Below, one piece after another: positions 20,728 to 32,085 of a DNA stretch of 64,000 bases. A program made the position numbers and the translations under genes. The DNA is from Diphasiastrum complanatum (Eukaryota; Streptophyta; Lycopodiopsida; Lycopodiales; Lycopodiaceae), in assembly GCA_029204225.1 (NCBI GenBank), contig CM055099.1, positions 60,915,753 through 60,979,752 of the forward strand. The letters run 5' to 3'. Under the pieces are notes generated by a model. It was given only the letters and a program-made list of their open reading frames with translations, was not told the DNA's origin and ran no database searches. How positions within the stretch are numbered: position 1 is the stretch's first letter; every line of letters starts with the position of its first letter.

Positions 20728-21642
20728 TTACGTGTGTATTGCCTTTCTCCACTCTAATTGGGGATGCAGAAGTGACAAGATATCGGCCGGTTTCTTCTTG
20801 AGGAGCTCCTCAAGCTTTTCTGGTAATGTATAGCTACCTCTGGTCTTAATATCTGCATATTTTTGGATGAAGAGCGTCGGCTGCTTTGAATCAGGTATTG
20901 AGAAAACATTGTTGTACCAATGTTTGTGTACCGCCATAGGATCAGGAAGGTTGTTGACGAGGCCTAGAGGAACGGTGGAAGTGGATGGAGGATCGAATTT
21001 GGGGGGTGAGGGGGTGGCATAATGCGGTGATGAAATGAGAGGGGGTGAAATGGTGTGAGGTGGTGAGGTAGTGTGAGGCGGAGAGGTGGTGCGAGGAGTT
21101 GCGAACTTGAGAGGAGGCATATTAGGGTCGATCTGAAGGGAGATAGTGTCTTCGGCCTGTGAGGCATACTGAAGATCATGGTTGAAGTTGTGGTCTCCGC
21201 CAGTTTGGAGATCGAAATGTGGAAAGGAGAGCTGGAGCTCCTGATAGTCAAAGGTGGATGCGAATTCGATGAATGGAAAGTCAAAGATCTGGCATGGATG
21301 CTTGATGGGTGGATTTTGGACAATGGCATTATAATGTGCCAAGGCCGCGTTGTAACAGATGATGAGGGTGGTGGAGTGGTATTGATGGTAGTCATAGTAG
21401 AGGGTCCGGAGCTCGTTATATGTAAGATGGAGTGCTTTTGGAAGGGAGGCGGCGACGGTGTGACAATGCTTAATGTGCTCTACGAGGGCGTCGATTAGCT
21501 TCTTTGCTCCTGTTGGCTGGTACTTTGGCACATACCGTACCTGCTGGTGTTGTGAAGATGAAGGGATGAGAGGGGGGGTTGATGCATGTGATCTAGCTCC
21601 AATTGGAAGCGTCGATCGTGCAAAAAATTGATAATGGCACAA
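20728..21642 (-). CDS. LARD-like ORF, 304 codons, Pro-rich C-terminal half
   Basis: The longest intact frame of the element. The first half is helical and Tyr/His-rich (KKLIDALVEHIKHCHTVAAS); the second half has tandem Ser-Pro-His repeats (TTSPPHTTSPPHTISPP) and ends in a charged helix (LPEKLEELLKKKPADILSLL). No enzyme motif is seen. It follows the coiled-coil ORF at 21943-22461 in the same direction and is probably part of one structural polyprotein broken by a stop or frameshift. Confidence 0.5.
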   Translation of the reverse strand: MCHYQFFARSTLPIGARSHASTPPLIPSSSQHQQVRYVPKYQPTGAKKLIDALVEHIKHCHTVAASLPKALHLTYNELRTLYYDYHQYHSTTLIICYNAALAHYNAIVQNPPIKHPCQIFDFPFIEFASTFDYQELQLSFPHFDLQTGGDHNFNHDLQYASQAEDTISLQIDPNMPPLKFATPRTTSPPHTTSPPHTISPPLISSPHYATPSPPKFDPPSTSTVPLGLVNNLPDPMAVHKHWYNNVFSIPDSKQPTLFIQKYADIKTRGSYTLPEKLEELLKKKPADILSLLHPQLEWRKAIHT

Positions 21643-21942
21643 AGGCCTGCTACAAAGTAGAGCAGAAGACTCTCAAAAACGTCGCAGAAATAGCCAAAAT
21701 CCTTAACGTGGATAAAGCCAGTAAGGACGACAAAAAAAAAGAAGGTTTTTATTCGCCTCCGATGCAATCTGATAAATGTGAATAATGTTGGAATTAGAGA
21801 GGGGGGAAGCCGGGAAAGGGAGAGAAAATAATAAAAAGCTAATCTAATCAAATATTGAAAAGTAAATGGTAAATTACCATCTAGAGCAGTGGAAAATTCT
21901 AGAACGGCGGTGAATTGCTTTTTCATGGTTCGTAGCTGGCCT

Positions 21943-22461
21943 TCAGTCGCCTTGCTCATCTTTTTGGAACGTGGCGTGTAAGGTTGCCAACTCCGTGTCC
22001 TTGGTGGTGAACACAACATCATGAAGTTTTCGCTGGTCCTGATATGTCTGTAGCACCCGGGCAGAGTGATCCTTGTAGTACTCGACGCGCTTTCTCTGGA
22101 GTTTCTTTTTGGCCGGTGTCTCGTCTTCTGTCGTTGCTACCATTTGGTCCAGTGCAGCTTGGATGACCTGCACTTGCTGATCAGCTTGTTGGACCTCGAG
22201 CTCCACGGCCACCTGTTGGGTAGTGACGTTAGCTTGGGCTCTCCGCAACTCTGTCATTTTCTTGGAAACATTTCGCTCCAGGGTGCACACATAATCCTTG
22301 AGTGATCTCTTGCTGGCTCTGAGAGATTCCCGCTTCAGTTCCAACGCTGTTTGTTTTAGCACCAAGTGCTGGCGGTCAGATTGGTAAGTTTGCCGCGCGG
22401 TCTTCTCTTGGACTAGCCCGGTCTGAAATCTGGACACGAGTTGTATGTGTTGTTGAGCCAT
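21943..22461 (-). CDS. Coiled-coil segment of the LARD-like gag-like protein
   Basis: 172 codons, strongly charged and Gln-rich with heptad-like spacing throughout (RESLRASKRSLKDYVCTLER, VQQADQQVQVIQAALDQMVA). It has no Cys or catalytic motif. A long coiled coil fits a structural capsid-like or ORF1-like role in an LTR element. In-frame sequence further upstream on the minus strand continues the coil but is interrupted by a stop near 22480. Confidence 0.5.
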   Translation of the reverse strand: MAQQHIQLVSRFQTGLVQEKTARQTYQSDRQHLVLKQTALELKRESLRASKRSLKDYVCTLERNVSKKMTELRRAQANVTTQQVAVELEVQQADQQVQVIQAALDQMVATTEDETPAKKKLQRKRVEYYKDHSARVLQTYQDQRKLHDVVFTTKDTELATLHATFQKDEQGD

Positions 22462-22716
22462 AGATTCCGCTTTCTTTAGCTAACATGTCAGTTGAGGGAC
22501 TAGTTCCTGGCTCTCAGTCCTCTCTTTTTCGTTCTCTTGTTTCAAGTGCGCGACCTGATCAGTCAAGGCCTGCAACATTTGCTTTTGCCACCACTTGGCC
22601 GTGAGACTGGTCAGTAGCTCTTTTAGAGAGCATCTGGTGGAGTTGCTGCTGGAGGCCGGTTAAGGCAGTCCAACAGCCTAGTGCATGAGAATCCCAGTTA
22701 ACCGAAGTTGGCAAAG

Positions 22717-22937
22717 TTACGATGGGTGGTGGGAGAGGTGTGGTGACAGAGATGGTGGTGATGGGCGTGGTAGTAAGGGGGAAGGAGGTGGCGATGATGA
22801 GAGTAGTGATTGTGGAAACGATGGAGTTTGCGAGAGCAGTGGAAACTGGGGAAGAAACTGCTGGACGGACGGGGCTATGCACAGGGGACATGATTTGCAG
22901 AAGGGGGGAGGAATGGATGGGGCTGGTGCGTGTTGGG

Positions 22938-22979
<42 letters not shown>

Positions 22980-23307
22980 TGGATGGTGTAGGTGACAAGG
23001 CGAAGGCAAGCGATTGTTGGCCTACCAACAATAGCGCGAGTGGATCTTGTGAGGATAGATTGGCAGATGGAAAAGAGGGTGGGGGTGTCTTAACACCAAG
23101 ATGTTCCAGGTGAGTGTAGGCAATGACATTGATGAGACCACATGTGATCTGTGAGGGGCGCTTGAAAGCAGTCTGTAACTCCTTCTTTACGAGAAATACG
23201 GCCCAATCATAAACGATATTTAGTCCGTCCATCATTGTCGTCATGACGATGACTTGCTTGGACACGCGGAGGGGACGGTGAGAACTTACGATGATGGTGG
23301 CGGACAA
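22717..23307 (-). CDS. N-terminal ORF of the LARD-like element with a Thr-His repeat
   Basis: 196 codons. The first 75 residues look like a folded domain (IVYDWAVFLVKKELQTAFKR, ITCGLINVIAYTHLEHLGV). The GT microsatellite at 22941-22977 is then translated as a run of Thr-His pairs, followed by Ser/Pro-rich sequence. Decayed coding sequence continues upstream on this strand to about 23570 with two stops. The microsatellite lies inside coding sequence, so its length changes would shift the frame. Confidence 0.45.
22941..22977. repeat. (GT)n microsatellite, 37 bp
   Basis: Uninterrupted GT repeat within the minus-strand gag-like ORF, where it encodes alternating His and Thr. Confidence 0.95.
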
Positions 23308-23570
23308 AAAATCTATCGCGTCACGGAGATTTGGATTCCTGAGTTGCGAAATTAGGCACCCGTCGTTGGGTTTTGTTTTAATGTCATCATTATGGATACG
23401 TTGAATTTGGTGAGGGTTCGGGTGGCTGGCAAGTGGGTGGAGTGTGGAAGAGTCAGAGCTATTGAAATTAGTTGCGGGTCGAGGGAGACTACATAGTCTT
23501 GCCCTTTATAGGTGAACGTGAAATGGTCTTTGTTGAACGTGAAAAAGGCTTGCTCGACCAGAGCAAGGTC

Positions 23571-26203
23571 CTGGAAAATTATTGATCTAAAACCTCTTCT
23601 AACGGATCAGAATACCAAGATAAAATTGGCCTTCCTAGATGAATCCTAATTACTGGATCATGGTTATCTAACTTTAAAATAACTAGGCTAGCAAACTTCC
23701 TAACTGCTCTTCCTAAGCTAAAACTTCCTGGTTAACAACTAATCCAACTAGCTAAGTAGAACTAATCTAGTTTAACTATCTGATCTAGCTATCTAATCTA
23801 CCTAGCTATTGAAGTGGTGTGCGTATTTTGTGACTTAACCATGACAACGTATTTCAGCTGTTTCCGGTGGACTACCCGTGTGGTGTTTCACAGAGGTCGG
23901 GCCCAGTTAACACTCTCCATACGTGATGAAAATGGAAAAACGCTTATGAACTTGACGATTTCGTGGAGCAGTTTAACTAACAAGACATATGCTAGATGAT
24001 TTAGTAAAGCATGAAGTTGAGTGAAAAAAAATCCCTTTCCTTATTCTTCCCTAAAGCGTATTTACTTCGACGTTAATAAAACATGGTTCTAATTTTTCTC
24101 AGTTTCATACAAGGACTAATGAAAAAAAACACCAATAGTTAATTCACTAGTCCAACCCACAACATTTGTCATACGCTATGGTAATTCCACACCGAACTCC
24201 ATAGTTGTTGTTGTACAAAAAATGATTCAGTATAAATCTTCAAACTGTTTATTTGAACGCAACTACGAGATTCAAAACTTTAGCCAAACTATAGACGATG
24301 GATTCAAAATGATACATGAGGGAAAGCAATGACGGTTTAACTCTCAAGATTCGGTTAGCCTTCCCTAAACTCTTGTAAAACCAATTCGTACCTTAGGTGA
24401 CTGCAACTATAAGAATAACTCACATTTTGAGTGAAAGAGAGTGTTTACACAAACAATAATAATTCCATGGAATAGAAGAAAAATGGAGTGAATAGAAAGA
24501 AAAAAAATCCTACCTCAATATATGCCCAAGTCACCGGATCTCGTTGAAACCCCAGTCATGAAAGTCTTTACTGCTTCGATTTCGATTTTTGCTTCCTTGG
24601 CCTTCACACGCAACAATGAGATAGAAGATTGCTCACTGCCAGACCTTGGTGCAGGTTGGTAGGTCACAGGTCGAAGGTAGCCGTAGTGTTTGTAGACTTC
24701 AAAAACCCTAACAGAGAGCTACAAAATGATATCTCAAAAGGCTGCAGGATTGAGCCTAACCAAGGCAGGGCGGATAGGACCTGTATGTGAGCTCACAGAC
24801 AAGATTTACAAGCATTTGACAGGGCAGCGAGGGTAAGAAATCCATTAGCAGCCAAGTAGACGGATCTGTGGGCCGCAGACAGACAGGCTGTTTCAAGCCT
24901 CAAACAGGAGAATCAGAAGAGGGCAGGGCTGCAAACAGATCACAGCTCTGATTTTTTATGATTGTTACTGATGCAGGGCCGCAGACAGGCTCTGGATGCC
25001 GTAAATAGGCTTGGAACAGGCCGCAAATAGAGCTAGTAGGTCGTACTCAGGCTGTTTTTGGCCGCAGACATAACTCTAGCTCGTTTTAAAGTATGATACA
25101 GACCTGAAAATGTGAAAACAGCCCGTAGGCGGGTCGCAGGCAGAGTTCTGAGCCTGTGGAAAAGGATGGGCACACATGCTGTTAGGACTGATTCTGGCCG
25201 CATACCTCTGCAAAACAGCCCTCAATAAGTTGTGATCACCTTGTTTTTGGCTGTAAGTAGGGTTTGGAGCTAACTGTCTGACTAGTAGATCACTGAGAGG
25301 TTTGCTACAGCACGGTTTGCTCTGTCATAGCTCCAGAAAATGTGTAGAGACTTTGATTACGATCTCATAACTTCAACTTCAGAGATAATCCTGGGACTGA
25401 TATCACTTGAAACAAAAATTCTAGTCTCATATTATACATGAAGTAAAGCAAAGGGTGTATAAGTAGAGTTCCGAGAGGGTCTGTAAAAGCCTTTCAGACA
25501 TCATTTACTTGAATCGATATGACACCATTCACTCATCCAAAACTCCTAGTGACATAATGCATATTTACTTTAAAGAAGCCATGCAAGCCAAACACCCATA
25601 CATTTTCCACTAAGCCTCTCACACTCAAAGTGATCCATATTACCATCAACTCTCAACCTAAATCCTCTCACTCAACAAGGCAATATCATTATTCCTTTAT
25701 GAAGCAAGAATCTTTCAAGCATTCATTGAGCAAAGACGATCAACTCGATCAACTCAAGCAATCAATCAACTTCCACCCAACAATGACTTTTCAAACAACT
25801 AACAAATAAGCAAGCATTACTAACTATGGAGGTACCACCATCAAACACCATGAACAAGAGATTACAATCCACAATCACTTCAATAGTGGACCTTGCAAAA
25901 ATGCGGGATGTCATAGTTTTAATACTATTCTAGAAGAACCAGTCTTGATAGTAATGCCACACCTTTTCCGTTCGAGAGGAGGATCTTAGTATTTTACCAA
26001 GACCAAATTGATTGAAGCATGACCTACCCTCTTTCTACCATATTTCTGGAAGCTTAGAAACTTCCATTGGCTGGAGGAGCATGAAGCGATCGAGCGAGCC
26101 ACCAGGGTTGGAAGCGGCTGTCCTTAATGTAAGGGCATTGTGGGCCCTTCCCCTTTTAGGGCTTTTTGACGAAACCAACCACAAGTCCGAAAAACCCCTA
26201 ACA
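23571..26203 (+). other. Non-coding stretch; right part probably the 5' LTR of a gypsy element
   Basis: No supported frame. The end at 26203 (CCCTAACA) is followed by a gypsy-type primer-binding-like motif, so some of this stretch should be its 5' LTR. The LTR start cannot be fixed because no second LTR is in the window. The segment 24840-25210 repeats variants of GGCCGCAGACAGGCT at irregular spacing. Confidence 0.45.
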
Positions 26204-26825
26204 TCGGTGCATCTGCCGGGAGCTATGTGATAAGAGAATAGTGTTTGGAGGGTAGTCATACTACCAATGGTCTACAAATTTCATGCGTCTCAAATTGCAT
26301 GTGTTGTGAACAATTCTACTGTTTAGACCGCCAACCGCAAGATAGCATGGTTGTGCAAGCTACTAGTGCACACGTTGTTTTCAGAAAATCAGTGGTTAGC
26401 ATCACACAGTGATGTGTGCTGATCCCACACCTAGAAGATACGTTTTAGGGCCTTGTCACACATGAGTTCACAATCCAATCCTAGCTGCACATGATCCGAC
26501 TTCGCCAAGGTCACCAAGTAGAGTTAGTTAGGTCATATACAGTATTAGTGGACGAAGGGTGGATGACCTATGGGATAACTTGGGAAAATCATACAATGCA
26601 TGTGCAACGACAGTTGACTGCTATCCAAAAGTGAGAAAAATATTACACAAAAATCATTAGTGTCACCCTAGATGAGACATCATAGGTATACCAAGGAAAC
26701 CTAGGTCTAAGGGAGCACCACACGGAGAGACTTCAAATCCCTAGAGAGAGCGTTTAGGACTTAGAAGAAGCAATTGTGGGTTCCTTATCCCACTAGCCGT
26801 TGATGATGAGCCTCACCAACCTGTA

Positions 26826-28027
26826 ATGGATGATATGTTAGAAATCATAGAAGAATTATCGGAACTTGAGCCAACCGACGCTACAAAACCACCGTTAGAG
26901 AACGTAACACCTATCGCTACAGAACCTGTTGCCAACAGAATGGCAAGATGCTTGACTGAACCAATCGTAGTACCCCCAAAGACAGGAGGACTACCCAAAT
27001 TTAGTGGATCCACTCCTGAGTTTCATGGAGCACCATACGAAAGTGTCGAAGAGTATATTGATGTTTTTTGGACCACCTGCTTTACCAGTGCTATCACAAA
27101 CCCACATCATGAAATGATATTTTTCGTCACCACTTTGACTGGAATGGCTAGGCACTAGTATTATAGTCTGCAAAGAGGCTCAATTCACACCATCGAGGAG
27201 TTCCATAAGTTGTTTTTAATTGAGTATGCTCTTCACCAAACGATGATGGCCTATTGTTTATACTGACTTCCCTACAACAAGGGAATAATGAAACCATCCG
27301 ACAATATTGGCGTCGTTTGACAGAGTTGTCACGCCAAGTGGAACTCACTGTGCTACTACCACCCCTATTACTATCGACCTTCTTTCTGCGAGGGCTCAAG
27401 AATGACATACAGATGATTGTACATCAGAGTGACTCCCAGACATTGGCTGAGGCAGTAGAAAAGGCAATCGTGGTAGAAAATGCATAGATTGCGGTTGCCC
27501 ATGAATTCCATCTATCACAAGCAGTGAACAACTTGAAGCTAAGCCCAGAAACGTGGAGAGGAGGCCCAATTGTAGCTATAGGAGCACACCTCATAGTGGA
27601 ACCCCGTCCTATATAGGCTATTGAACCCCGACCAAGCAAAAATGTGCAAACACATGATGCTCGAAGACTCCAGACACAGATGCCCGATAGAGACTATGAG
27701 AGCACAGGTTCCAACGTAGAACTAGGTGATATACGAGCCATGCTAAAAGGGTACATGGACGTGATGAGTGAGAATATGCAAATCTTAGCGGTGGATGTAA
27801 ACTTTCTCAAACGACACCAGAATTTGTTGGGCCAGAGACACCCCATAGAGGGACCAAACCCCTTAGTGTGTAGACACTGTAGAGGAAATCATTTGAACCG
27901 AAACTGTTCCAACCAAGTGTGCAGATACTACAAGAGACCTGCACACTTGGATGATACATGCTGGGTACGTAGAGATGTGCTAAACACTGGGAATAAGATG
28001 CTTGGGCCAGTAAACCATAGACCCTAG
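26826..28027 (+). pseudogene. Ty3-gypsy gag with zinc-knuckle-like motifs, broken
   Basis: Gag-like segments GGLPKFSGSTPEFHGAPYES, TLTGMARHYYSLQRGSIHTI and QGNNETIRQYWRRLTELSRQ match the usual capsid pattern of plant gypsy elements, but a stop after codon 110 and a frameshift near 27250 separate them. The C-terminal part (27644-28027) has CRHCRGNHLNRNC and CRYYKRPAHLDDTC. The first is one residue short of the CX2CX4HX4C pattern and the second has Tyr in place of a Cys, so RNA-binding would be impaired. Confidence 0.7.
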
Positions 28028-28572
28028 AAGGATAGAACGGTACATACAACGGGGACCCAGGATCAACCAGGAGGACAAAGGGAAGGCACGCGTAGAAGAT
28101 GACCGGCCACCTGTAAACTTCATTGCCTTAGAGACACTAGAGGAATCCACGAGCAGAAAAGAGGTGTTAGTAGTGACTCGGATTAACCTCCAAACAAAGC
28201 TACCTCCCAGGAAACCCAAACCTACACCAAAATCGCCACTGAAGGTAGACAACCCAGTAGTCATTGATAAGCCAATATTCAAACCTACACCCATCTACGA
28301 GGATCCACTACCCAAAGAGCAAGGTGAGGGTAGCGTCTTAGAAGGGTGCAAACATCCCAGATTCCTAGGACCGAGAAAAGGGAAAACTAGCCTAGAAACT
28401 AAGAGAACTATAATTAGAAACCACAGGTTTAGGAAAGATATAGACCTGAATTTAAAAAAAAGGAATATTGCCCTAGAAAATCTAAAGTTAGGAATAGGGT
28501 TCTAGCAACTAGTACAGTTGTCACCCACTATTAAATGTACGGTCAAATGATTGATGGCCCACAACTAGAACA

Positions 28573-28997
28573 TTGGAACCACCTACAATAAGGAAAGTAG
28601 ATGCGGACTTGTTAGATCGCTACTGCCCTAAGGTAGATGTACTGATAGATGGCCTAAAAGTTGATGTAGGGTCAGCAGTTAACATAATAAGTCTAGAACT
28701 TTCAGACCGACTCGGTTTCACTCTAGAACCTGCTACCTTGACAACCCTAAAACTAGCCAACAACTCTGTGATCAAACCAGAGGGTGAGCCAATGTACCCA
28801 TTACCGTGGCTAAAAAGACCATTCAAGTGGACTTTTATGTCATGAGGATGTACGCTGGAAACTGGGGGTACTCTATATTACTAGGCCGACCATGGCTCAG
28901 GCTTAGCAATTGCACAATCGACATTCCCGCAGGAGTATTGATTTTTGGAAGGGGTAAAGAACGAACGGTAGTTGACGGTTATCCCGAGGTGCCTTAG
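28573..28997 (+). pseudogene. Ty3-gypsy aspartic protease region
   Basis: VLIDGLKVDVGSAVNIISLE followed by LGFTLEPATLTTLKLANNS resembles the retropepsin-like region of plant gypsy elements, where the usual core is I-D-G-G-S-A-V-N. The catalytic Asp-x-Gly reads D-V-G here. A frame change near 28830 leads into a second frame with YSILLGRPWLR, the conserved protease end (ILGRPWL). Broken, probably inactive. Confidence 0.65.
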
Positions 28998-29165
28998 TCA
29001 GAAAGAGCATCCATACCTTCATCTGAGTGGGAGGAGGTCATGAGTAGTGAGGACGATGATGAGTCTACTACGAGTGAAGATGAATCCGACCTGAGATCAG
29101 TACTAGATATAGAGTAGAATACTCCAGAAGAGCGGCCTCCCAAAGTTCGGAAAACTGATATCTGC

Positions 29166-29870
29166 TTGATAAACCTAGGAATCCTAGAAGAGCCCAAGAA
29201 TATCAAAATAGGCACTTTCCTAGGCATTGTAGAAAAAGAAGAGTATGAACGATCGTGTAGAAAGTACCAGCATATTTTTGCTTGGAACTACTCAGATTTG
29301 AAGGGAATTCCACCTGACCTAGTGATGCACACGATATCACTGACGGAGGGAGCCAAGCCTATACAACAAAAACAACGTCGGCTACCCTACCACCTAAAAG
29401 AAGGAGTATACACTGAACTCGAGCAACTTCAAAATGATGGACTGATATTTCCAGTAGAGTACACCGAGCAGTGTTTTGCAATAGTACCTCGCACCAAGAA
29501 TAACTCCACATGCATTCGCGTGTGTGTGGATTATAAGAGGTTGAACAAACATACTAAGAAGGACTAATACCCATTGCCGTTTTCATAGACCAAGTCCTAG
29601 AAGAAATGGCGGGAAGAGATCAGTACTCTTTCATGGACTGTTTCGTAGGCTATAATCAGATAGCCATAGCAAAATAAAATAAATTGAAGACCACCTTCAC
29701 AACCACGTTTGGGGTTTTCACTTACCATGTCATGCCCTTTGGGTTGACTAACGCCCCTGGAACCTATTAGAGGTTTATGAACAAACACTTCGAAGATATC
29801 TTAGACGAAAAACACAAAATTTTTATAGATGATAGCGGATTTCTTGCATGATATGCAGGAAATGTTGTAG
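29166..29870 (+). pseudogene. Ty3-gypsy reverse transcriptase, N-terminal part, broken
   Basis: An intact 133-codon frame encodes the RT start (YSDLKGIPPDLVMHTISLTE, AIVPRTKNNSTCIRVCVDYK RLN). After the stop near 29566, frames carry recognisable MDCFVGYNQI, TFGVFTYHVMPFGLTNAP and an IFIDD active-site remnant (usually YVDD or YIDD). Similarity stops at about 29960. This is a truncated, dead copy. Confidence 0.75.
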
Positions 29871-29969
29871 GTGGCTAGGGAAAACATTAGATCGGCTCAG
29901 TTTTCAGAAGTGTGTAGTAACTTGTATAGCCTTGAATGCTAACAAGTGTCTATTCGGAGGAGGATTGAC

Positions 29970-30529
29970 CTTTTGCGAGTAGATTTTTGCGAGTTTAGTG
30001 AGTTTTTTTTGGACAAAAAACATTGATCATGACAATCATTGTTTTCTTCAATATTTTTTTTGAGATCAATGCAATTTCAATACATACAAAATTATTTATA
30101 AGGACTGTCTTACTTTGCAAAGACATCCATAAACTGCTATAATTGAAATGTGATTGAATAATCGACACCCAAAAATAATGACCATCACTTTGTGCAACAT
30201 GTGTAACACACGCGAGCAGTTCATAGAAAACAATGGTAGAGACAACCACAAAATGCTATTTTGAAATTGTCACATAATAAATAACACTACAAAACAAATG
30301 ACTATACTCTACAATAAATCTGATCATATTTTTCTACTCTTAAATCTTCTTTGACACAATTTATAGCAAAACACTCCTACAATTTTTTAGTAATATCATT
30401 CCCTGAACAAGAAAAAAGTCATTTTTGACATTTGAAGTTTCACTTATAGTTTTCATTCCAGTGTATACTAGGAACACTAAATTTGTATCATGCACACTAA
30501 TCTATTGGTAATGTTGTTGGTGTGGAAAT
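29970..30529. other. AT-rich stretch, no gene seen
   Basis: Lies between the broken gypsy RT and the minus-strand coding remnants. No reading frame or repeat that I can support. Confidence 0.6.
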
Positions 30530-32085
30530 GACATGAAACAACTCTTGGTGAGTTAATAAAAGTTGGTGAATGAACATGTTTTGATCCATGTCCAAGCCTT
30601 TTAGCTTCTAAAAGACATAGTACAGGTGTTTGCAAGGAATGTATTTGCCATCTTGAATAGTTCTTTGAAAATCCATGAAGGAGGAACTAGGTTCAACATC
30701 ATATATTGGTTGCATTCTTTTCACCAGATCAACACCAAAAGCATGGCCATAAGTAGGCATTTTAAAAATAAAACATATATATGTATCATCATGGATTTAT
30801 CCTGGGTACAAAGAACCATGAAAAAATTCATAGGAACAATGTTCTCTTAAATACATAAGCGCCGATATGTCATCTGACAGACTTGCTGGCTACAACTCTT
30901 TACGAGATTCAGAGATTTGTTTTTTTAATCTACAAGCGAATTATAAAATGTGAGCTATTTCACTTTTCGATTGCATTTTCATAGAGTCCTGAATATAATT
31001 ACCTTCTACTATGTCAAAGTCTCCAATGCACCGTATAACTCGTCCATCTTTAACTCTTTTGCACTAGAATTTCCTCCATATACAATAAGATACTTTGTGA
31101 TGATATCTTGTGCGATTTGTTTTTCAACTTTTTCATTACTGTGTGTAGGAAAACTTGTTGCAATGTTTTGTAATGCCTTTTTGAATGATTCAAGTAGTAT
31201 TGAAGACCTTCCTTCTCCAAAAATGTGTCCATGCATTCCAACGTGCAAAGCCATCCTTGTAACACTCTCATCATGAGGTACACAATACTAAATTTCTGGG
31301 AGTTATTTGACCTTGAAAGCTTGTCCACACAAAGCCATATATACTGGACACAGATAAATTTGCAAAACTTGAAGAATGCTCTGACCCTCTAATCCAACTA
31401 ATGTTGTATCGCCATCATGAGAATGAGTAGTTCAATCAACTAGAGGTAGCACAATTTTGAATGTTTCCACGGCTAGAGTCTAGAACAGAGTTGTGGTTAA
31501 ATACAGATGACACCTCTTAACAGAGTTGGGCTAAAACTAATTGCCTTATAGATATTCTCTCATATATTATTCACGGTTGTAATGGCTCCATTTATGGACC
31601 AGGGTCAGATCTCAAGGCTGGAGCATGTCTAATTGTATAGCATGTCTTCAAGATCTCAAAATACTTGCCTTTTATACCATCCCATATATATTATTCATGG
31701 AAGTAATGGCACCATGTATTTAACGACATCAAAATTTTGATGTTAAGATTTTAGAAATAATACTTAACAATGATATTTTGGATATGATTTTAGAAGATAA
31801 ACTACTTTAACCACATTAGAAAAAATATTCTCTACAATAAATGCATGCTAATAAAATGTCTAGTGTGTATATATGTATTGTCTTCCAAATCTACCAAATT
31901 CTATGTTTTTGTCTTGAGAAATTTTCAATCAAGCTATACCTATCAAATCCAACTAGTGTGCCAATGTTTGCAACAAACTCTATCCATATTGTAATATCCA
32001 TGAGGAAACGATACAACATTTGTTCTTGAAGTGCCACTTGCAATATTGAAAAGATGCCATTCGTACTTTTGAAACTCATTTCCAT
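30530..32085 (-). pseudogene. Unrecognised minus-strand coding remnants, several exon-like blocks
   Basis: Four protein-like stretches on the minus strand: 31890-32085 (ALQEQMLYRFLMDITIWIEF, then a possible GT donor after GFDR), about 31320-31450 (GDTTLVGLEGQSILQVLQIY, possible donor after QAFK), 31009-31254 (ILLESFKKALQNIATSFPTH, IITKYLIVYGG) and about 30530-30775 (PTYGHAFGVDLVKRMQPIYD). They are helical and enzyme-motif-free, like alpha-solenoid protein pieces. Stops and frame changes occur between them. I do not recognise the family. They may belong with the spliced pseudogene at 40856-41752 on the same strand, but this is only inference. Confidence that these were once coding is moderate. 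Confidence 0.4.

Larger units (their letters stand above)
19752..23570 (-). mobile_element. Internal region of a pol-less, gag-like (LARD-like) element
   Basis: Read on the minus strand from 23570 to 19752 it shows, in order: a decayed frame (DLALVEQAFFTFNKDHFTFT, Y-K-G-Q-D-Y) reminiscent of plant gag-like or ORF1 N-termini, a Pro/Ser/Thr-rich stretch, a long coiled coil, a second Pro-rich ORF, a short conserved segment (ETRWDMCFGGNCFNP, IPLYRTYHRFSTTSFVNI), AT-rich 3' sequence, a purine tract and the 3' LTR. The last segment recurs at 54254-54568. I see no protease, RT, RNase H or integrase, so it would depend on other elements. The 5' LTR was not found. Class (gypsy/Athila-like) is an inference from the primer-binding-like region of the sister copy. 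Confidence 0.6.
26204..29960 (+). mobile_element. Decayed Ty3-gypsy retrotransposon (PBS, gag, PR, truncated RT)
   Basis: TCGGTGCATCTGCCGGGAGC at 26204-26223 resembles the GGCGCC...GCCGGGGA primer-binding region of gypsy elements. Downstream, in the expected order, come gag, two zinc-knuckle-like motifs, an aspartic protease region and the start of RT. The frames carry many stops and shifts. The RT breaks off near 29960, and RNase H, integrase and 3' LTR are missing, so it is a 5' fragment of a dead element. Confidence 0.75.

Noticed and set aside
20964-21395. Second minus-strand frame of 143 codons and plus-strand frame 21178-21498
   Set aside because: Shadows of the longer 304-codon frame in low-complexity Pro/Ser sequence.
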